A DNA stretch of 64,000 nt from Symbiodinium natans (GCA_905221605.1 CAJNDS010002202.1:647001-711000); one strand, 5' to 3'; counted from the stretch's first letter, positions 1-10,780 are shown. Translations and numbers: made by a program. Notes: generated from the sequence alone by a model not told the origin.

Positions 1-20
1 TTATAAAGGAATCTGACACA

Positions 21-238
21 AAATCCTATTTGGGGGTCTATATTGAGGATACACAGGAGTAACCTAAGAATAAGAAGGGTACCCTTTTTTGGCTTACAGG
101 TTATTGTCACTGAAGCCTAAACCCAAAACAAATCCTATTTGGGGGTCTATATTGAGGATACACAGGAGTAACCTAAGAATAAGAAGGGTACCCTTTTTTG
201 GCTTACAGGTTATTATCACTGAAGCCTAAACCCAAAAC
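21..238. repeat. Tandem duplication of a 109-bp F1-like element
   Basis: Copies 21-129 and 130-238 differ at one position that I could see (TTATTGTCAC against TTATTATCAC). The unit contains AAGGGTACCCTTTTTTGG and resembles elements at 4300-4412, 20882-20965, 40921-41010, 52626-52800 and 63700-63800. Confidence 0.85.
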
Positions 239-302
239 AAGGAATAAGGGCCTGCTCTGGGTCCTAGTATATACATGAAGTTATGCCCGTGGGATTTTTG
301 AA

Positions 303-361
303 GCCCTAAACCCTAAACCCTAAACCCTAAACCCTAAACCCTAAACCCTAAACCCTAAACC
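303..361 (+). repeat. CCCTAAA array
   Basis: About eight perfect head-to-tail CCCTAAA units, in the orientation that precedes exon blocks on the plus strand. Confidence 0.95.
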
Positions 362-480
362 CGAAATTAAGGGCACCTCATTGGGGTCCTGATTAGAAGC
401 AGCATCCCTTATTTTCGTAAACCCCATAAACAGGAAGTTAGGCATACAGCCCGTAAACCGCGGGGGAATAAGCCTCTAGG

Positions 481-585
481 CTTGGGATGTTTTCCCCTGC
501 ACAACCAGTCCTTAATAGGGATTCTGGTGCCCCCTATTTATACTCCCTTTTCGGGAGATGTTAGTATAAGGGGGAACATCCCAAC
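481..585 (-). other. F2 inverted-repeat element, probable introner
   Basis: On the minus strand the element runs from GTTGGGATGTTCCCC to GGGGAAAACATCCCAAG and the flanking CCTAGAG, so it has GT and AG ends and inverted termini. Relatives lie at 6241-6455, 10047-10215 and 12846-12930. A 15-bp open stretch (459-473) ending at GTTTACGG could be a microexon. Confidence 0.6.
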
Positions 586-672
586 TCTATAGGCAAGGGT
601 GGGAGCGTCCAAGGCACTGAGACGTCGAGGTAGATGCGCTTGCCGTCCATGTCTCTCGAACGCAAGACGGAC
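586..672 (-). CDS. Exon ending at an F2 element
   Basis: The 87 bp read SVLRSRDMDGKRIYLDVSV and on (28 codons plus split codons). The acceptor is GCCGAG and the donor GA|GTTGGGATG is the first base run of the F2 element at 481-585. Confidence 0.6.
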
Positions 673-690
673 CTCGGCATGTTGGGCGTT

Positions 691-784
691 AGAGTTTAGG
701 GTTTAGGGTTTAGGGTTTAGGGTTTAGGGTTTAGGGTTTAGGGTTTAGGTTTAGGGTTTAGGGTTTAGGGTTTAGGGTTTAGGG
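691..784 (+). repeat. TTTAGGG array
   Basis: About 13 units with one 6-bp variant. It lies just upstream, in minus-strand sense, of the acceptor of exon 586-672. Confidence 0.95.
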
Positions 785-1023
785 CTTAGGTACAGCATAT
801 GGCTCAGGGCTTAAATTGGCACTTAGCTTGTAAGAGCCTGGCTGAGAGTCGAGGCTTTCTACTTTATCCCAGCTTATGGGGAGTGGATGAGTGGAACCCA
901 ATGAAAACCTTTGTACAGTAGAAGCCAAAAAGTTGGAAACTCAACAGCCTCAATCCCTAAGAGTAAAGTATAGGGAATCCCAGCACTCTTTGAACTTAAA
1001 AAGGTTTCCAACTTTTTGGGGTA

Positions 1024-1134
1024 AACCCTAAACCCTAAACCCTAAACCCTAAACCCTAAACCCTAAACCCTAAACCCTAAACCCTAAACCCTAAACCCTA
1101 AACCCTAAACCCTAAACCCTAAACCCTAAACCCT
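1024..1134 (+). repeat. CCCTAAA array
   Basis: About 16 perfect units. Confidence 0.95.
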
Positions 1135-1566
1135 AGAATAGCATCATGTACTACCAGAAGCAGCACCCAAACCCTACACTTCACTCCCGCAGCAGTGTTT
1201 AGGGTTTGGGTATGAAACCGAGGATGGCCCCTAAGTAGGGTTTAGGGTTTAGGGCTTAGGGTTCAGGGTTTCGGGTTCAGGATTCCTGAATATGATTCTC
1301 TTAAACCCAGCAAGGGAAAATAGAACATGTCCCAAAGGCCTACAGAAAAAAAGAGCCCATAAACCTGCAAGTATGTCTGGTCATGCCGAGAGGCAGATGC
1401 TGAACACCGTCCTCGGGCTTCTCTTCTGAGAACTCGATCCTTGATGTCGCTTGGTGTTCGGAGCTAGGGTTGACGGGGTCACTGAACCCCTACAAGACTT
1501 GCCGCAAAAAGAAGTCCATGCTGGCAACGAGTGGATACCCCGGAACACCCAGTGCAATCATTTCCA

Positions 1567-2065
1567 TCATGTATGTAGCTGAAATCTAAATGACCCGTTT
1601 ATAGAAGCATCCCATAAAGACAGAACTGTAGAAACCAACGCTGCAAGTTGAATTTTCCAATCCTGATCTTGGAACTTGTTCATGTCCTGCTTGGTGCAAT
1701 TGCATCTCCAGCAAATGAAGCCCTTGCTGGACCAGGAAGGAAAGTCCAGCACTTCCTTGTAAGCACTCCAGTCTGCTCTGAGCTCTGCCAGGCAACCCTT
1801 GACCCCGATAACTTGTCCCTGTCCTTTTTTCTGTACCAGTCTGGGAACTGGGACCCGTCGTGGCGAGCTACCGGAAGAATTCCCGAAGCCAAAGCTTTGA
1901 AGCTCCAGACCGCCACATCGAAAATGTCTTCATCGGTTGTCTTCTTTGCTTGAAAAATCTTTCGGATAAAGACACAAGGGCAATCGCATGGTCTTGCCGC
2001 AGAGCAAGTTGAGAGTCACTGTTTCCAAGGACTTACCCCTGTCTGAGTTGAAGGGTACAAACCAT
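1567..2065 (-). pseudogene. Decayed gene fragment with a CWRC zinc-type motif
   Basis: Good protein sequence can be followed on the minus strand through three frames. It starts PFNSDRGKSLETVTLNLLCG, continues DVAVWSFKALASGILPVARH after a frame change near 1935, and after another change near 1812 reads ADWSAYKEVLDFPSWSSKGF and ICWRCNCTKQDMNKF. The pattern (ADW, then FP..S, then CWRC) recalls an abundant dinoflagellate family of unknown function; that match is from memory. Two frame breaks and no visible splice sites argue for a broken copy. It begins beside CCCTAAA repeats. Confidence 0.6.
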
Positions 2066-2863
2066 AAACCCTAAACCATACAGCCATCCAGATGCCCACC
2101 AGAGGGTTTCTGCATCATTCATTCCCCAAGTCCCCTAAAACTCGGAAAGCCAAGGCCCTGAAGCCTTAACCCGAATCTTAAACCCTAAGCCCTAAACCCT
2201 AGACCCTAAACCCTAAACCCTAAACCCTAAAACATCATGGTCTGTGAGCTGCTATGCATATAGGGGGGACTCAACGGGGCGATAACTTCAAAAAAACGAC
2301 CAATGAACAAATGGATGATTCAGGGTCCAGGGTTTGGGTCTTAGGGAATCCCAACGCCCAAAACCCCTACGCTGTAGGCCTGAACCCCAAAGGAAGCCCT
2401 ACACACCTTGGAAGCCACAACACCCTAAACCCTAGAAGTCCTTGGGCCTTACAACTCCTTTAGGCCCCAAACCCTGTACTTCTAAGAAACCCTAAGCCCT
2501 AAGCCATAAGCCCTAAACCCTAAAACCGCAGCCCTAAACCCTAAACCCTAAACCCTAAACCCTGAACCCTAAACCCTAAACCCTAAACCCTAAACCCTGA
2601 ACCCTGAACCCTGAACCCTAAACCCTAAACCCTAAACCCTAGCCCTAAACCCTAAACCCCAAAACCCCAAAACCCTTTACAGCCTCAAAGCCCTAAGAGC
2701 CAGACCCTGGGATGCCAACCGTTGTGTGCCGTAGCAACCGGACCAAGGGTTTAGGGTTTAGGGTTTTAGGGTTTAGGGTTTAGGGTTTAGGATTTAGGGC
2801 TTAGGGGTTAGGGGTTAGGGTTTAGGGGAACCCTAGAAATCCTCCCCCACCCCCCCCACAAAC

Positions 2864-2931
2864 CCCCGAAGCCCTCGGTCGGATGAATTCTCTGGCTGCA
2901 AGCAGAGCGACGTGCGCCTGGCGGCAGGAAA
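2864..2931 (-). CDS. Exon, gene unidentified
   Basis: Two bases plus 22 codons read SCRQAHVALLAAREFIRPRA and on. The acceptor is AACCTTCCAG and the donor is GGG|GTTTGTGG. Confidence 0.6.
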
Positions 2932-3447
2932 CTGGAAGGTTTTTTGTTAAAATCATTTAAGGTTTAGAACCGGATTAGGGCCTTATGAGCTCAGCCGATG
3001 GCGAAGCTTCAGCATTTGGAGGTTTAGGGGTTTAACGGTCTTAGGGGCTTCGCGGCGTGGGCTTTTATGCAGGGATTCGGGGTTTCGGGTCCGTGCAGGT
3101 GCTGATACATAGAAGGAAAACCTAAACCCTAAACCCTAAACCCTAAACCCTAAACCCTAAACCCTGAACTGGTTCTCTAGGGTTTCTTTAAGGTTTTTGG
3201 CTTTGTTGAGGCCTTTAAGGCTTCCAGGGGTCTTTTTAGGGTTTTGGGTCGGGGGAACTCTGGGGCTCAGGAGCACACTAGGCTCTGAGGCTTAGGAGAT
3301 TAAGACCCTCCACCCCTAAGCCCTGGAATCTAAACTCCAAACCCTCAACCCTCAACCCTCAACTCTGAAACCTAAACCCTAAACCCTAAACCCTAAACCC
3401 TAAACCCTAAACCCTAAACCCTAAACCCTAAACCCTAAACCCTAAAC

Positions 3448-3517
3448 GCAAAGTCGAGGACTCTTCACAGTGCTTAGGGTGAAGGGCGACAAAGGATTCG
3501 GAGCTCTGCGCGGAAAT
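3448..3517 (-). CDS. Exon, gene unidentified
   Basis: The 70 bp read ISAQSSESFVALHPKHCEE and on. The acceptor is GCAACTAAG and the donor is C|GTTTAGGG at an 11-unit array. Confidence 0.55.
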
Positions 3518-3869
3518 CTTAGTTGCGGGTGGGGTCTGGGGTAAACTTTAGGGTTAAGGGTTTAAGGCTTGGGTTTAGGGTTTAAACCAGCAAGACCCCA
3601 GGCCGTGAACTCTAAAACCCTACAGCCCTTCTTCCCCCTCCCTCCCTAAAACCCTAAAAGCCAACATCCTAACACCCTAGAACCCCAAGACCCATGAACC
3701 CTAAACCCCAAACCCCAAATCCCAAACCCTAAACCCTAAACCGTAACCCTAAACCCTAAACCCTAAACCCTAAACCCTAAACCCAAACCCTAAACCCTAA
3801 ACCCTAAACCCTAAACCCTAAACCCTAAACCCTAAACCCTTCCCCCCTCAACCCCTACACCCCTCCAAC

Positions 3870-3941
3870 GTGCAGCCGTGCCACAGGGTCGAAGGAAAGA
3901 GGATGGCTTCAATCCAGAAGCCTCAGCGCTGGTCCAGGCGG
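3870..3941 (-). CDS. Exon, gene unidentified
   Basis: The 72 bp read AWTSAEASGLKPSSFLRPCG and on. The acceptor is AACCTTACAG and the donor is C|GTTGGAGGGG. Confidence 0.55.
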
Positions 3942-4111
3942 CTGTAAGGTTGGGGTTGAGGAGTTTAGGGTTTAGGGTCTAGGGTCTAGGGTTTAGGGTT
4001 TAGGGTTTGGGGTTTAGGGTTTAGGGTTTAGGGTTTGCCTGGCCTTTAAAACTGGGCTGGGCGGGGAGGAGGGGATGCTGGAAGAGGCTCCGTAACCCTA
4101 AGCCCCAAACC

Positions 4112-4291
4112 CTACTTGGAGGTTCAGGGTACTGCTGACCCCCAATTATAACTGTACTTCTTAGGGTTTAGGGTTTGGGGTTTCGGGTTTGGGGTTTAGG
4201 GGTACTTCTAACCCCCAATTAGAACTGTATTTACAAGCCTCCTGAGTCGGAAATAAGTAGACTTGGGGCTATAAGTCCTTATGAACCTCCA
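4112..4291. repeat. F8 inverted-repeat element
   Basis: It has termini CTACTTGGAGGTTCA and GAACCTCCA with AATTATAACTGTACTT inside, and telomere-like repeats inserted in the middle. Copies lie at 9745-9889 and 18655-18806. Confidence 0.65.
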
Positions 4292-4635
4292 CCAGATCCG
4301 GGAGGAACCTAGGAATAACAAAGGGTACCCTTCTTGGTTTTAAGGTGATTATACGGGAAACCCAACCCTAAAAAAGGAAAAAAAGGGCCTACCCCCGGTC
4401 CTAGTTCCAAGTAAAGCCTCGCAAGAGGCTGCAGAAAGGCTGTTCACTCTCACTCAAGCTGCCAAGGACTCACTCCATACCCCATAGACCCAAACGATTG
4501 AACCCTAAGCCCCTCTCGAGGGTTGGGGTTTAGGGTTTTGGGTTCAGCGTTTAAGGTTTAATTAGGGTTGAGGGCTTAGGGCCACAGGTGACCGAGACCC
4601 CGGCAGTTCACCCTGAAACCTCAACCCCAACTCAC

Positions 4636-4700
4636 GGCAAGGGGCCCATGTAGTATCTGCCCTCCGTGTGCACCGTCGCCATGTCCACTACCCCTGTCAC
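4636..4700 (-). CDS. Exon, gene unidentified
   Basis: Twenty-one codons plus two bases read VTGVVDMATVHTEGRYYMG and on. The donor is a canonical CC|GTGAGT and the acceptor is CTCGCCAG. Confidence 0.68.
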
Positions 4701-4904
4701 CTGGCGAGTCCTAAACCCCAAAACTGTGGGTGCAAGGTTGAGAGCTAGGGTTAGGGTTTAGGCTTTAGGGTTTAGGGTTCATGGTTTAGGCTTTAGGGTT
4801 TAGGGCCAAAGCGTCATGCGGGGTTCCCAAAAAATCCCGACGACTTGAGAATTTTTAGAGGGCTTGGGGGGACTGTGAGGATGCTTTCATCAGGTTAAGG
4901 TTCT

Positions 4905-5012
4905 GATAGCCCAGTATCCCTCTTACAACAAAGGCACCCTTTTTTGGGTTGGCTATTTTTTATGGGAACCCACAACCAATAAAAAAAAGGTAAAAGGTAC
5001 CACTGGGCTACC
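4905..5012 (-). other. F1 inverted-repeat element, probable introner
   Basis: On the minus strand it runs from GTAGCCCAGTGGTACC to GATACTGGGCTATCAG, with GT and AG ends and inverted termini. Its inner part pairs AAGGGTACC-type and GGTAACC-type blocks. Confidence 0.6.
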
Positions 5013-5528
5013 AAGCAAAAAACTCCCGACGACTTGAGATCTTTAGAGGGCTTTGGGGGACTGTAAGAAGGTTCTCATCAGGCTAAAAGGTTCAGGTTTC
5101 AAGGTCTAGAGGGTCTAGGATTCAGGGCTTATGCCTTGCTTTGGGTTTACCCGAGTTGACGTAGACCCCCCCCAAGTGCTCGCACGAACTCTACGTGACA
5201 TGCCAGGAGCTCAACCCTAAACTTCCCTAGCAACCCTAAACCCTAAACCCGAAACCCTAAACCCTAAACCCTAACAACCCTAAATCCACAAACCCCCAAA
5301 CGGCTCTGTTGCGGAACCCTTGATGGGGCCTGAGAACTCCGGCACCCTCTATCAACCCCCTAAACGCTGGAAAGCACTCTATAAGCCCCCCAAACCCCCA
5401 CAAATTCCCTGCAAACCCTAAACCCTAAACCCACTAAACCCTAAACCCCATAGATCCCTAAGAACCCTGAACCCTAGACCCTAAACCCGAAACTCCCTAC
5501 ATCCCTGTGAACCCTACATTCTTTTGGG

Positions 5529-5557
5529 AAGCCAGGCCAAGGCGCCGTATTCTTGGC
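5529..5557 (-). repeat. Partial duplicate of the end of exon 5681-5759
   Basis: GGCCAAGGCGCCGT and flanks repeat with few changes about 160 bp away. The minus-strand reading AKNTAPWP is kept in both. Confidence 0.6.
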
Positions 5558-5680
5558 CTCTATAAACAACCCTACATATACTTCTAACCCTTAACCCTAG
5601 ACCCTAAACCCCAAACCCCAAACCCAAAACCCAAAACCCAAAACCCTAAACCCTTAACCCTAAACCCTAAACCCTAAATC

Positions 5681-5759
5681 AAAAGAAGGCCAAGGCGCCG
5701 TGTTCTTGGCCAGCCCGTAGTTCAGCCGCGTGACCTCCACGAAGGACAGGGGAAAGATC
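5681..5759 (-). CDS. Exon with a possible GA donor
   Basis: One base plus 26 codons read IFPLSFVEVTRLNYGLAKNT and on, plainly protein-like. The acceptor is CGTCCTCCCAG. The frame runs straight into GATTTAGGG, a one-base variant of the usual GTTTAGGG donor, so a GA donor is possible. Confidence 0.68.
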
Positions 5760-6240
5760 CTGGGAGGACGATGGGTTTAGGGTTTAGGGTTTAGGGTTTA
5801 AAGGTTTTGGGGGGGTTTCAGGGGTTCAGGGTTGTAAGGTTTAGGGCTTCAGGGTTTGGGGGTTTGGGGGTTGGTTTAGTGGCTTCAAGGCACCTTTTTG
5901 CGGTTGAGGGTATGACCGCTTTCCGGAAACTTAACTTTCATGACACTGGTCCGGAGAACATTGTTTTCGTAGAAAAAGTCAGGAACATTTATTCACATGG
6001 TCCCAAGGTCGCAGGCGAAACGGGAGGGGCGTGCTGCAGCGCTTTTTAATCTTCTTGAAACTATCAGAGAAAGCATTGCTATCATCAAGCAGAAATCAAG
6101 TCATCAACATGAATACCAAGGAGATCCATCAATGATTGGGGGGCTATGTTCAATAGAGCTTTCCATATCCGCCTCGAACTTCGTGGCATATCTTTAGGGC
6201 TCCACGGCCTAGGGTGCCGTGCTTTAGGGTTCTGATAAAA

Positions 6241-6455
6241 CTTGGGATGCTTCCCCTTATACTAACAGTCCCCAACGAGCCCAATATTGCCTAATTAAGG
6301 AATATTCCTGAAATCATATAGGGATCCTTAATATGATTTAAGGTATATTGCTTAAGTAAGCAATATTGGGCTCTTTGGGTCCTCTATAGGGATGATCATA
6401 CCTCCCTATTGTACTCCCTACTAAGGATTGTTAGTAATAAGGGGAACATCCCAAC
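6241..6455 (-). other. F2 element with nested palindrome
   Basis: The outer termini match the F2 element at 481-585. Inside lies a second inverted repeat (GAGCCCAATATTGCCTAATTAAGG against a late TAAGCAATATTGGGCTC). On the minus strand the ends are GTTGGGATG and TTTTATCAG. Confidence 0.6.
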
Positions 6456-6960
6456 TCCCAGCCCTTCAAAGGGCCCGAAACCCGAAACCCGAAACCCTAA
6501 ACCCTAAACCCTAAACCCTGAACCAGATGGTTAAAGACAGAGGGTAGGGGGACCCAAGGCCCGAATCAACCCCTCAACCCACGAAACCCCCGACCACGCA
6601 CTCCGAATCCTCACCCCAAAGCACTCCAGGCAGGGTTTAGGGTTCAGGGTATAGGGTATAGGGTTTAGGGTTCAGCGTTTAGGGTTTAGGGTCTTATAGA
6701 GTTTGCTTCCACCAGCTGGAGATGCCCTCATGTAGATGATTTCCCCGACTCCCTCAACCCGGAACCCCCAAGAAACCTATAACGCGCCACTGAAGCCTCT
6801 CAAGCCCCCCTCAAGCCCCCTAAAGCCCCTAAGCCTAAATCCTAAGCCCTAAGCCCTAAACCCTGAACCTTGTAAACCCTGACCCTAAACCCTAAACCCT
6901 AAACCCTAAACCCTAAACCCTAAACCCTAAACCCTAAACCCTAAACCCTAAACCCTAAAC

Positions 6961-7052
6961 CCTTGCGAGGCCATGTCGCAGTAGGATGAAGACGAACCAG
7001 AAGACCGAGCAGCAAGCACAGCAAAAGAGCTGCAAGGGAGACCTCAGGACTT
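6961..7052 (-). CDS. Exon encoding a hydrophobic segment
   Basis: The 92 bp read SPEVSLAALLLCLLLGLLVR and on, a probable membrane helix followed by basic residues. The acceptor is AATTCGTTCAG and the donor is G|GTTTAGGG, immediately at an array of about 11 units. Confidence 0.68.
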
Positions 7053-7650
7053 CTGAACGAATTAAAAGAAGAACAAGCAAAGGGTTTAGGGTTTAGGGCT
7101 AGGGCTTAGGGTTTAGGGTTTAGGGTTTAGGGTTTAGGGTTTGGGGTGTAGGGCTTAGGGTTTAGGGTTTAGGGCTTAGGGCTTGGGGTTTAGGGTTTCG
7201 GGTTTTGGGTTTAGGGCCTAGGGAATGCGAAAAAAAACCCAAAAGCCAAACCACCTGAGCCCTCAACTCCCAAAAACCCAAAACCCGACTGAAACCCCAA
7301 ACAGTATAGCCAGTATATGCAGCACTTCACGGAACTGAGACCTAAACACCCCAATCCCAAAGCCTAAACCCTTGACACCACCCCAAACTTATCGACGTAG
7401 ACCCTACGCAGCAAACCCTACGCCGTAGATCCTCAAACCCCAAAACCTTAGACCCAAACCCAAGACTCTCATACCCTACGATCCCTTGGTAGCCCAGCAA
7501 CCCTAAACCCTAAACCCTAACCCTAAACCCTAAACCCTAAACCCTAAACCCTAAATCCTAAACCCTAAACCCTAAACCCTAAACCCCACGCCCACCCCCC
7601 CCCCCCCCCCCAAACAAAAAAAAAAAAAAAAAAAACTCAAGTGACGTTAC

Positions 7651-7708
7651 GCAGAGCCGCTTCGGAGCCACCTCCTCTAGGCGCGTGTCGAACCGAATCA
7701 CGCCCATC
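7651..7708 (-). CDS. Exon, gene unidentified
   Basis: One base plus 19 codons read MGVIRFDTRLEEVAPKRLC. The acceptor is CCCCACCAG behind CCCTAAA repeats and the donor is TGC|GTAACG. Confidence 0.6.
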
Positions 7709-8636
7709 CTGGTGGGGTTTAGGGTTTAGGGTTTAGGGTTTAGGGTTTAGGGTTTAGGTTTTAGGTTTTAGGGGTTTAGGGTTCAGGGCTCAGGGTTGAG
7801 AGATTTAGGGTGTAATGTGTTGTGGCTTCAGGGTTTGGTGCTTGGGGCTTTGGGCTTAGGCTTTGGGGCTGGGGTTTAGGGTTTAGGGTTCAGGGTTTGG
7901 GGTATTGGGGCTTGCAGTTGTTTGGGGTGCGCCCTCATAACAGTTCAGGGATTCAGGGCATAACTTGGGTGGTTTGGGGGTTGAGCAAGTTTATGTGTTT
8001 TTTGGGGCTCAAAAGGTTTAGGTGTTGGGGTTGGGCGTTTTCCGTTCCAGCAGACATTGGTCTGGGGGTTTGGTGTTGAGGGATTGCGGCTACCCTAAAC
8101 CCTAAACCCTAAACCCTAAACCCTAAACCCTAAACCCTAAACCCTAAACCCTAAACCCCAATCCCTTAGGGCCGGATGCAAGGCCCAGGTCTTACTTAGT
8201 CTGGGGCCCTAAACCTACTCCTTCGAGGAGGGCTGTTGTTAACAGACCCCAGGAGGGAACTGATGCTTGCGGTTTTAGGGCTCCGGTGGAGTCTGTTTGG
8301 GGTTTGGGGTTTAGGGTTTTTAGGGTTTAGGGTTTAGGGTTTAGGGTTTAGGGTTTAGGGTTTAGGGTTTAGGGTTTAGGGTTTAGGGTTTAGGGTTTAG
8401 GGCTGGGTTTAGGGTTTCGGGTTTCGGGTCTAGGGGTTCGGCCCCTCCCGGTTCCTCCCCGTGCCCCCGTGGGCAACGCTCAGTGCTCCCACAGAAGCCT
8501 GAGATAGAAAGTGCCCCTTCTCCTCCCCCCCCCAACCCCCCCGCACTCCCCTGAGAACTGTCTTCCTGGGTGCCTTGTAATAGGCTTCTACAAGGGTTTA
8601 GGGTTTAGGGTTTGGGGTTTAGGGTTTAGGGTCTCT

Positions 8637-8945
8637 TTCTGTATCTCTCTACATGTGAACTCGGGTCGAGCGGGCTGATACTTGTATCTTGCCAAAGCCA
8701 GGCATCTTTTCAAGATGTACCTGCGAGCCCATCTGACCAGAACAGTTCTCGGGCGACAGGTGTGCACAGCCCACGAAGAGTCTTCATATTGTCTTCGTCC
8801 AGGAAGTTGGCCACGTGAACCGAATTTAACCAGCTGAGCGTCTCGTCGTGTAAGTGCTGCAGATAGTGCAGCTTCGGCCGGAGCTTCCAGAGAAGCGGCG
8901 GTTTGTCAAGCGACGCCGAGGCCAGGCTTTGACACATCAGCAAAA
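8637..8945 (-). pseudogene. Decayed coding fragment, possibly the far end of the family at 1567-2065
   Basis: The minus strand reads LASASLDKPPLLWKLRPKLH, then VANFLDEDNMKTLRGLCTPV and RELFWSDGLAG. A one-base frame change near 8721 then gives RYILKRCLALARYKYQ. RPKLH and FxDEDxM recall a multi-copy dinoflagellate family with no assigned function (from memory). No clear splice sites were found. Confidence 0.55.
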
Positions 8946-9401
8946 ACTCTCAGCAGCGAACAATCTTGTTTCGCCTGTCTTGAGAACCCCTGAAACCCAA
9001 AACGCTAAACCCTAAATGAAATCTTAAACCATTGCGCCCTTCGAACCCCCAAAATCTCCCTGACAGCTTGCAAAACCATAGCAATCCCTAAACCCGGAAC
9101 CTTAAAGCTTAAACCTAAACCCTAAACCGCACAGGACTTTTGCTTGAGGACTTAAGGGGGTGGCGATCTTAGAGTTTAGGGCTTCTACCTTCAGAACCCC
9201 CAAAACCTGCCTGTTGTTTGGCCCTGAGCATATACACCGCTTATGGGCTTCTTCCCCTAAACCCTAAACCCTAAACCCTAAACCCTAAACCCTAAACCCT
9301 AAACCCTAAACCCTAAAACCCTGAACCCTGAACCCTGAACCCTGAACCCTGAACCCTGAACCCTGAACCCTGAACCCTAAACCCTAAACCCTACACAACA
9401 C

Positions 9402-9512
9402 GTAGGTTTGGTGTTCTTTTAAGATAGGGCTGAGGGATTTTCCGTCGCGCCCAAAAATCCCCGAGAAGTCGGCGCCTGGCTCCGTCCAAGAGTTCAAGAG
9501 CCGGCGGAGCAC
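9402..9512 (-). CDS. Exon, gene unidentified
   Basis: Thirty-seven whole codons read VLRRLLNSWTEPGADFSGIF and on. The acceptor is CCCTTCCTCAG right behind CCCTAAA repeats and the donor is TAC|GTGTTG. It is one of the clearest exons of the window. Confidence 0.75.
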
Positions 9513-9744
9513 CTGAGGAAGGGTTTAGGGTTTAGGGTTTAGGATTTAGGGTTTCGGGTTTAGGGTTTAGGGCTTAGGGTTGGGCTTAGCTTGTGCTCCA
9601 GATACAGAGGTCACACCTGAATCGCTTTCTAGGTGCTAGAGTCATCAAGGAATAGCCAGGGCACCGCTCTTTTGTTGCAAGGGGTTGAGAAGGGAACCCG
9701 ATGCAGCCCTCATTTTAAGGTCTTCCATTTAAGGGTTTGTGGGT

Positions 9745-9889
9745 CTACTTGGAGATTCAGGTTCATGGTACGTATTGTAGAACTGTACTTCTAACTGTAC
9801 TTATAACCATGCTAGGGCACTTAAGGGGCTTAACAGTGGATTAGAAGTGCAGTTATAATTGGTTGATTAGTACGATGAACCTCCAAGTC
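9745..9889. repeat. F8 inverted-repeat element
   Basis: CTACTTGGAGATTCAGGTTC at one end pairs with GATGAACCTCCAAGT at the other. The interior has repeated ACTGTACTT and TAACTG blocks. Confidence 0.65.
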
Positions 9890-9946
9890 CCCTAAACCCT
9901 AAACCCTAAACCCTAAACCCTAAACCCTAAACCCTAAACCCTAAAC

Positions 9947-10021
9947 GCTTCACAACAGCTCTCGCATCCCGGGCGCAGCTCCGCAGAAATCGTTGTGCCA
10001 AGGATTCACTGCGCTTGAGCG
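9947..10021 (-). CDS. Exon, gene unidentified
   Basis: The 75 bp read LKRSESLAQRFLRSCARDAR and on. The acceptor is CCGCCATTTTCAG and the donor is C|GTTTAGGG. The intron upstream of it is the nested F2/F3 element. Confidence 0.65.
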
Positions 10022-10046
10022 CTGAAAATGGCGGCGGAAGTGGGCA

Positions 10047-10215
10047 CAGTCCCTAATAGGGATTATGGAACCCCAGGACTGTTAGTATAACCCTAAGGGT
10101 CCATGTACCTTATAATTATATACTTAGACCAAAAAGTCCTTATATAGGAAGTACTTTAAGGCCCCAAGTATTCCATATTTAGGTACATGGACCCTTAGGG
10201 TAAGAGGGAACATCC
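10047..10215. repeat. F2 element carrying a nested F3 element
   Basis: F2 sequence (CAGTCCCTAATAGGGAT, then GACTGTTAGTATAA, then GAGGGAACATCC) is split by a 110-bp element at 10091-10200. The order of insertion is therefore visible: F3 entered F2. Confidence 0.7.
10091..10200. repeat. F3 element with perfect 20-bp inverted termini
   Basis: It starts CCCTAAGGGTCCATGTACCT and ends with its exact reverse complement, flanked by TAA on both sides. A second copy of 109 bp lies at 32993-33101. Confidence 0.85.
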
Positions 10216-10780
10216 GAATCTTCGGGGTGTTGTGAGGCTTCAAGGCTGAGAGGCTTGTATAGATATCAGGGAGTCCAGGGCTCAGAAGAGGCTCAGAGGC
10301 TTATATGTTGCAGGCGCGCCGGCTGAGGCCGTTTGGGTTCTTAAGGTAGGGCATGGGGAATCTGCATGGGGCTCTGTGGGACCTCCAACAAACCTTGCTG
10401 TGAGCCCGAAAAAACTGCATGAACACTAGTAAGCCCTAGAGAGCCCTTTGCCCCCAAGGCCTACACCCGAACCATGAAACACTAAAGTTCCTCAGCAACA
10501 AAGCGGTTTAGGGTTCGTTGCTTCATACCCCAAATATCCCAATAGTTCCCTAGGGCCCTTTAAGAACCCGCTGTGAAATATTCCTGAATATGATCTTATT
10601 CAACCCCAATAAGGGCAAATATGAAATACCACAATGGCGCATAAAGCCTAAGACTCAAGCCTTGATACTCTCCCTAAACTCTAAACCCCAAACCCTTCAC
10701 CCCAAACCCTAACCCTGCACCCCAAACCCTAAACTCTAAACCCTAAACCTCTCTCACATATATAACTTAAACATTGGGGA

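Noticed and set aside
2690-2746. Plus-strand exon between TTTACAG and GTTTAGGG reading PQSPKSQTLGCQPLCA
   Set aside because: It would be the only plus-strand exon and the sequence is low in information. Kept only as a note.
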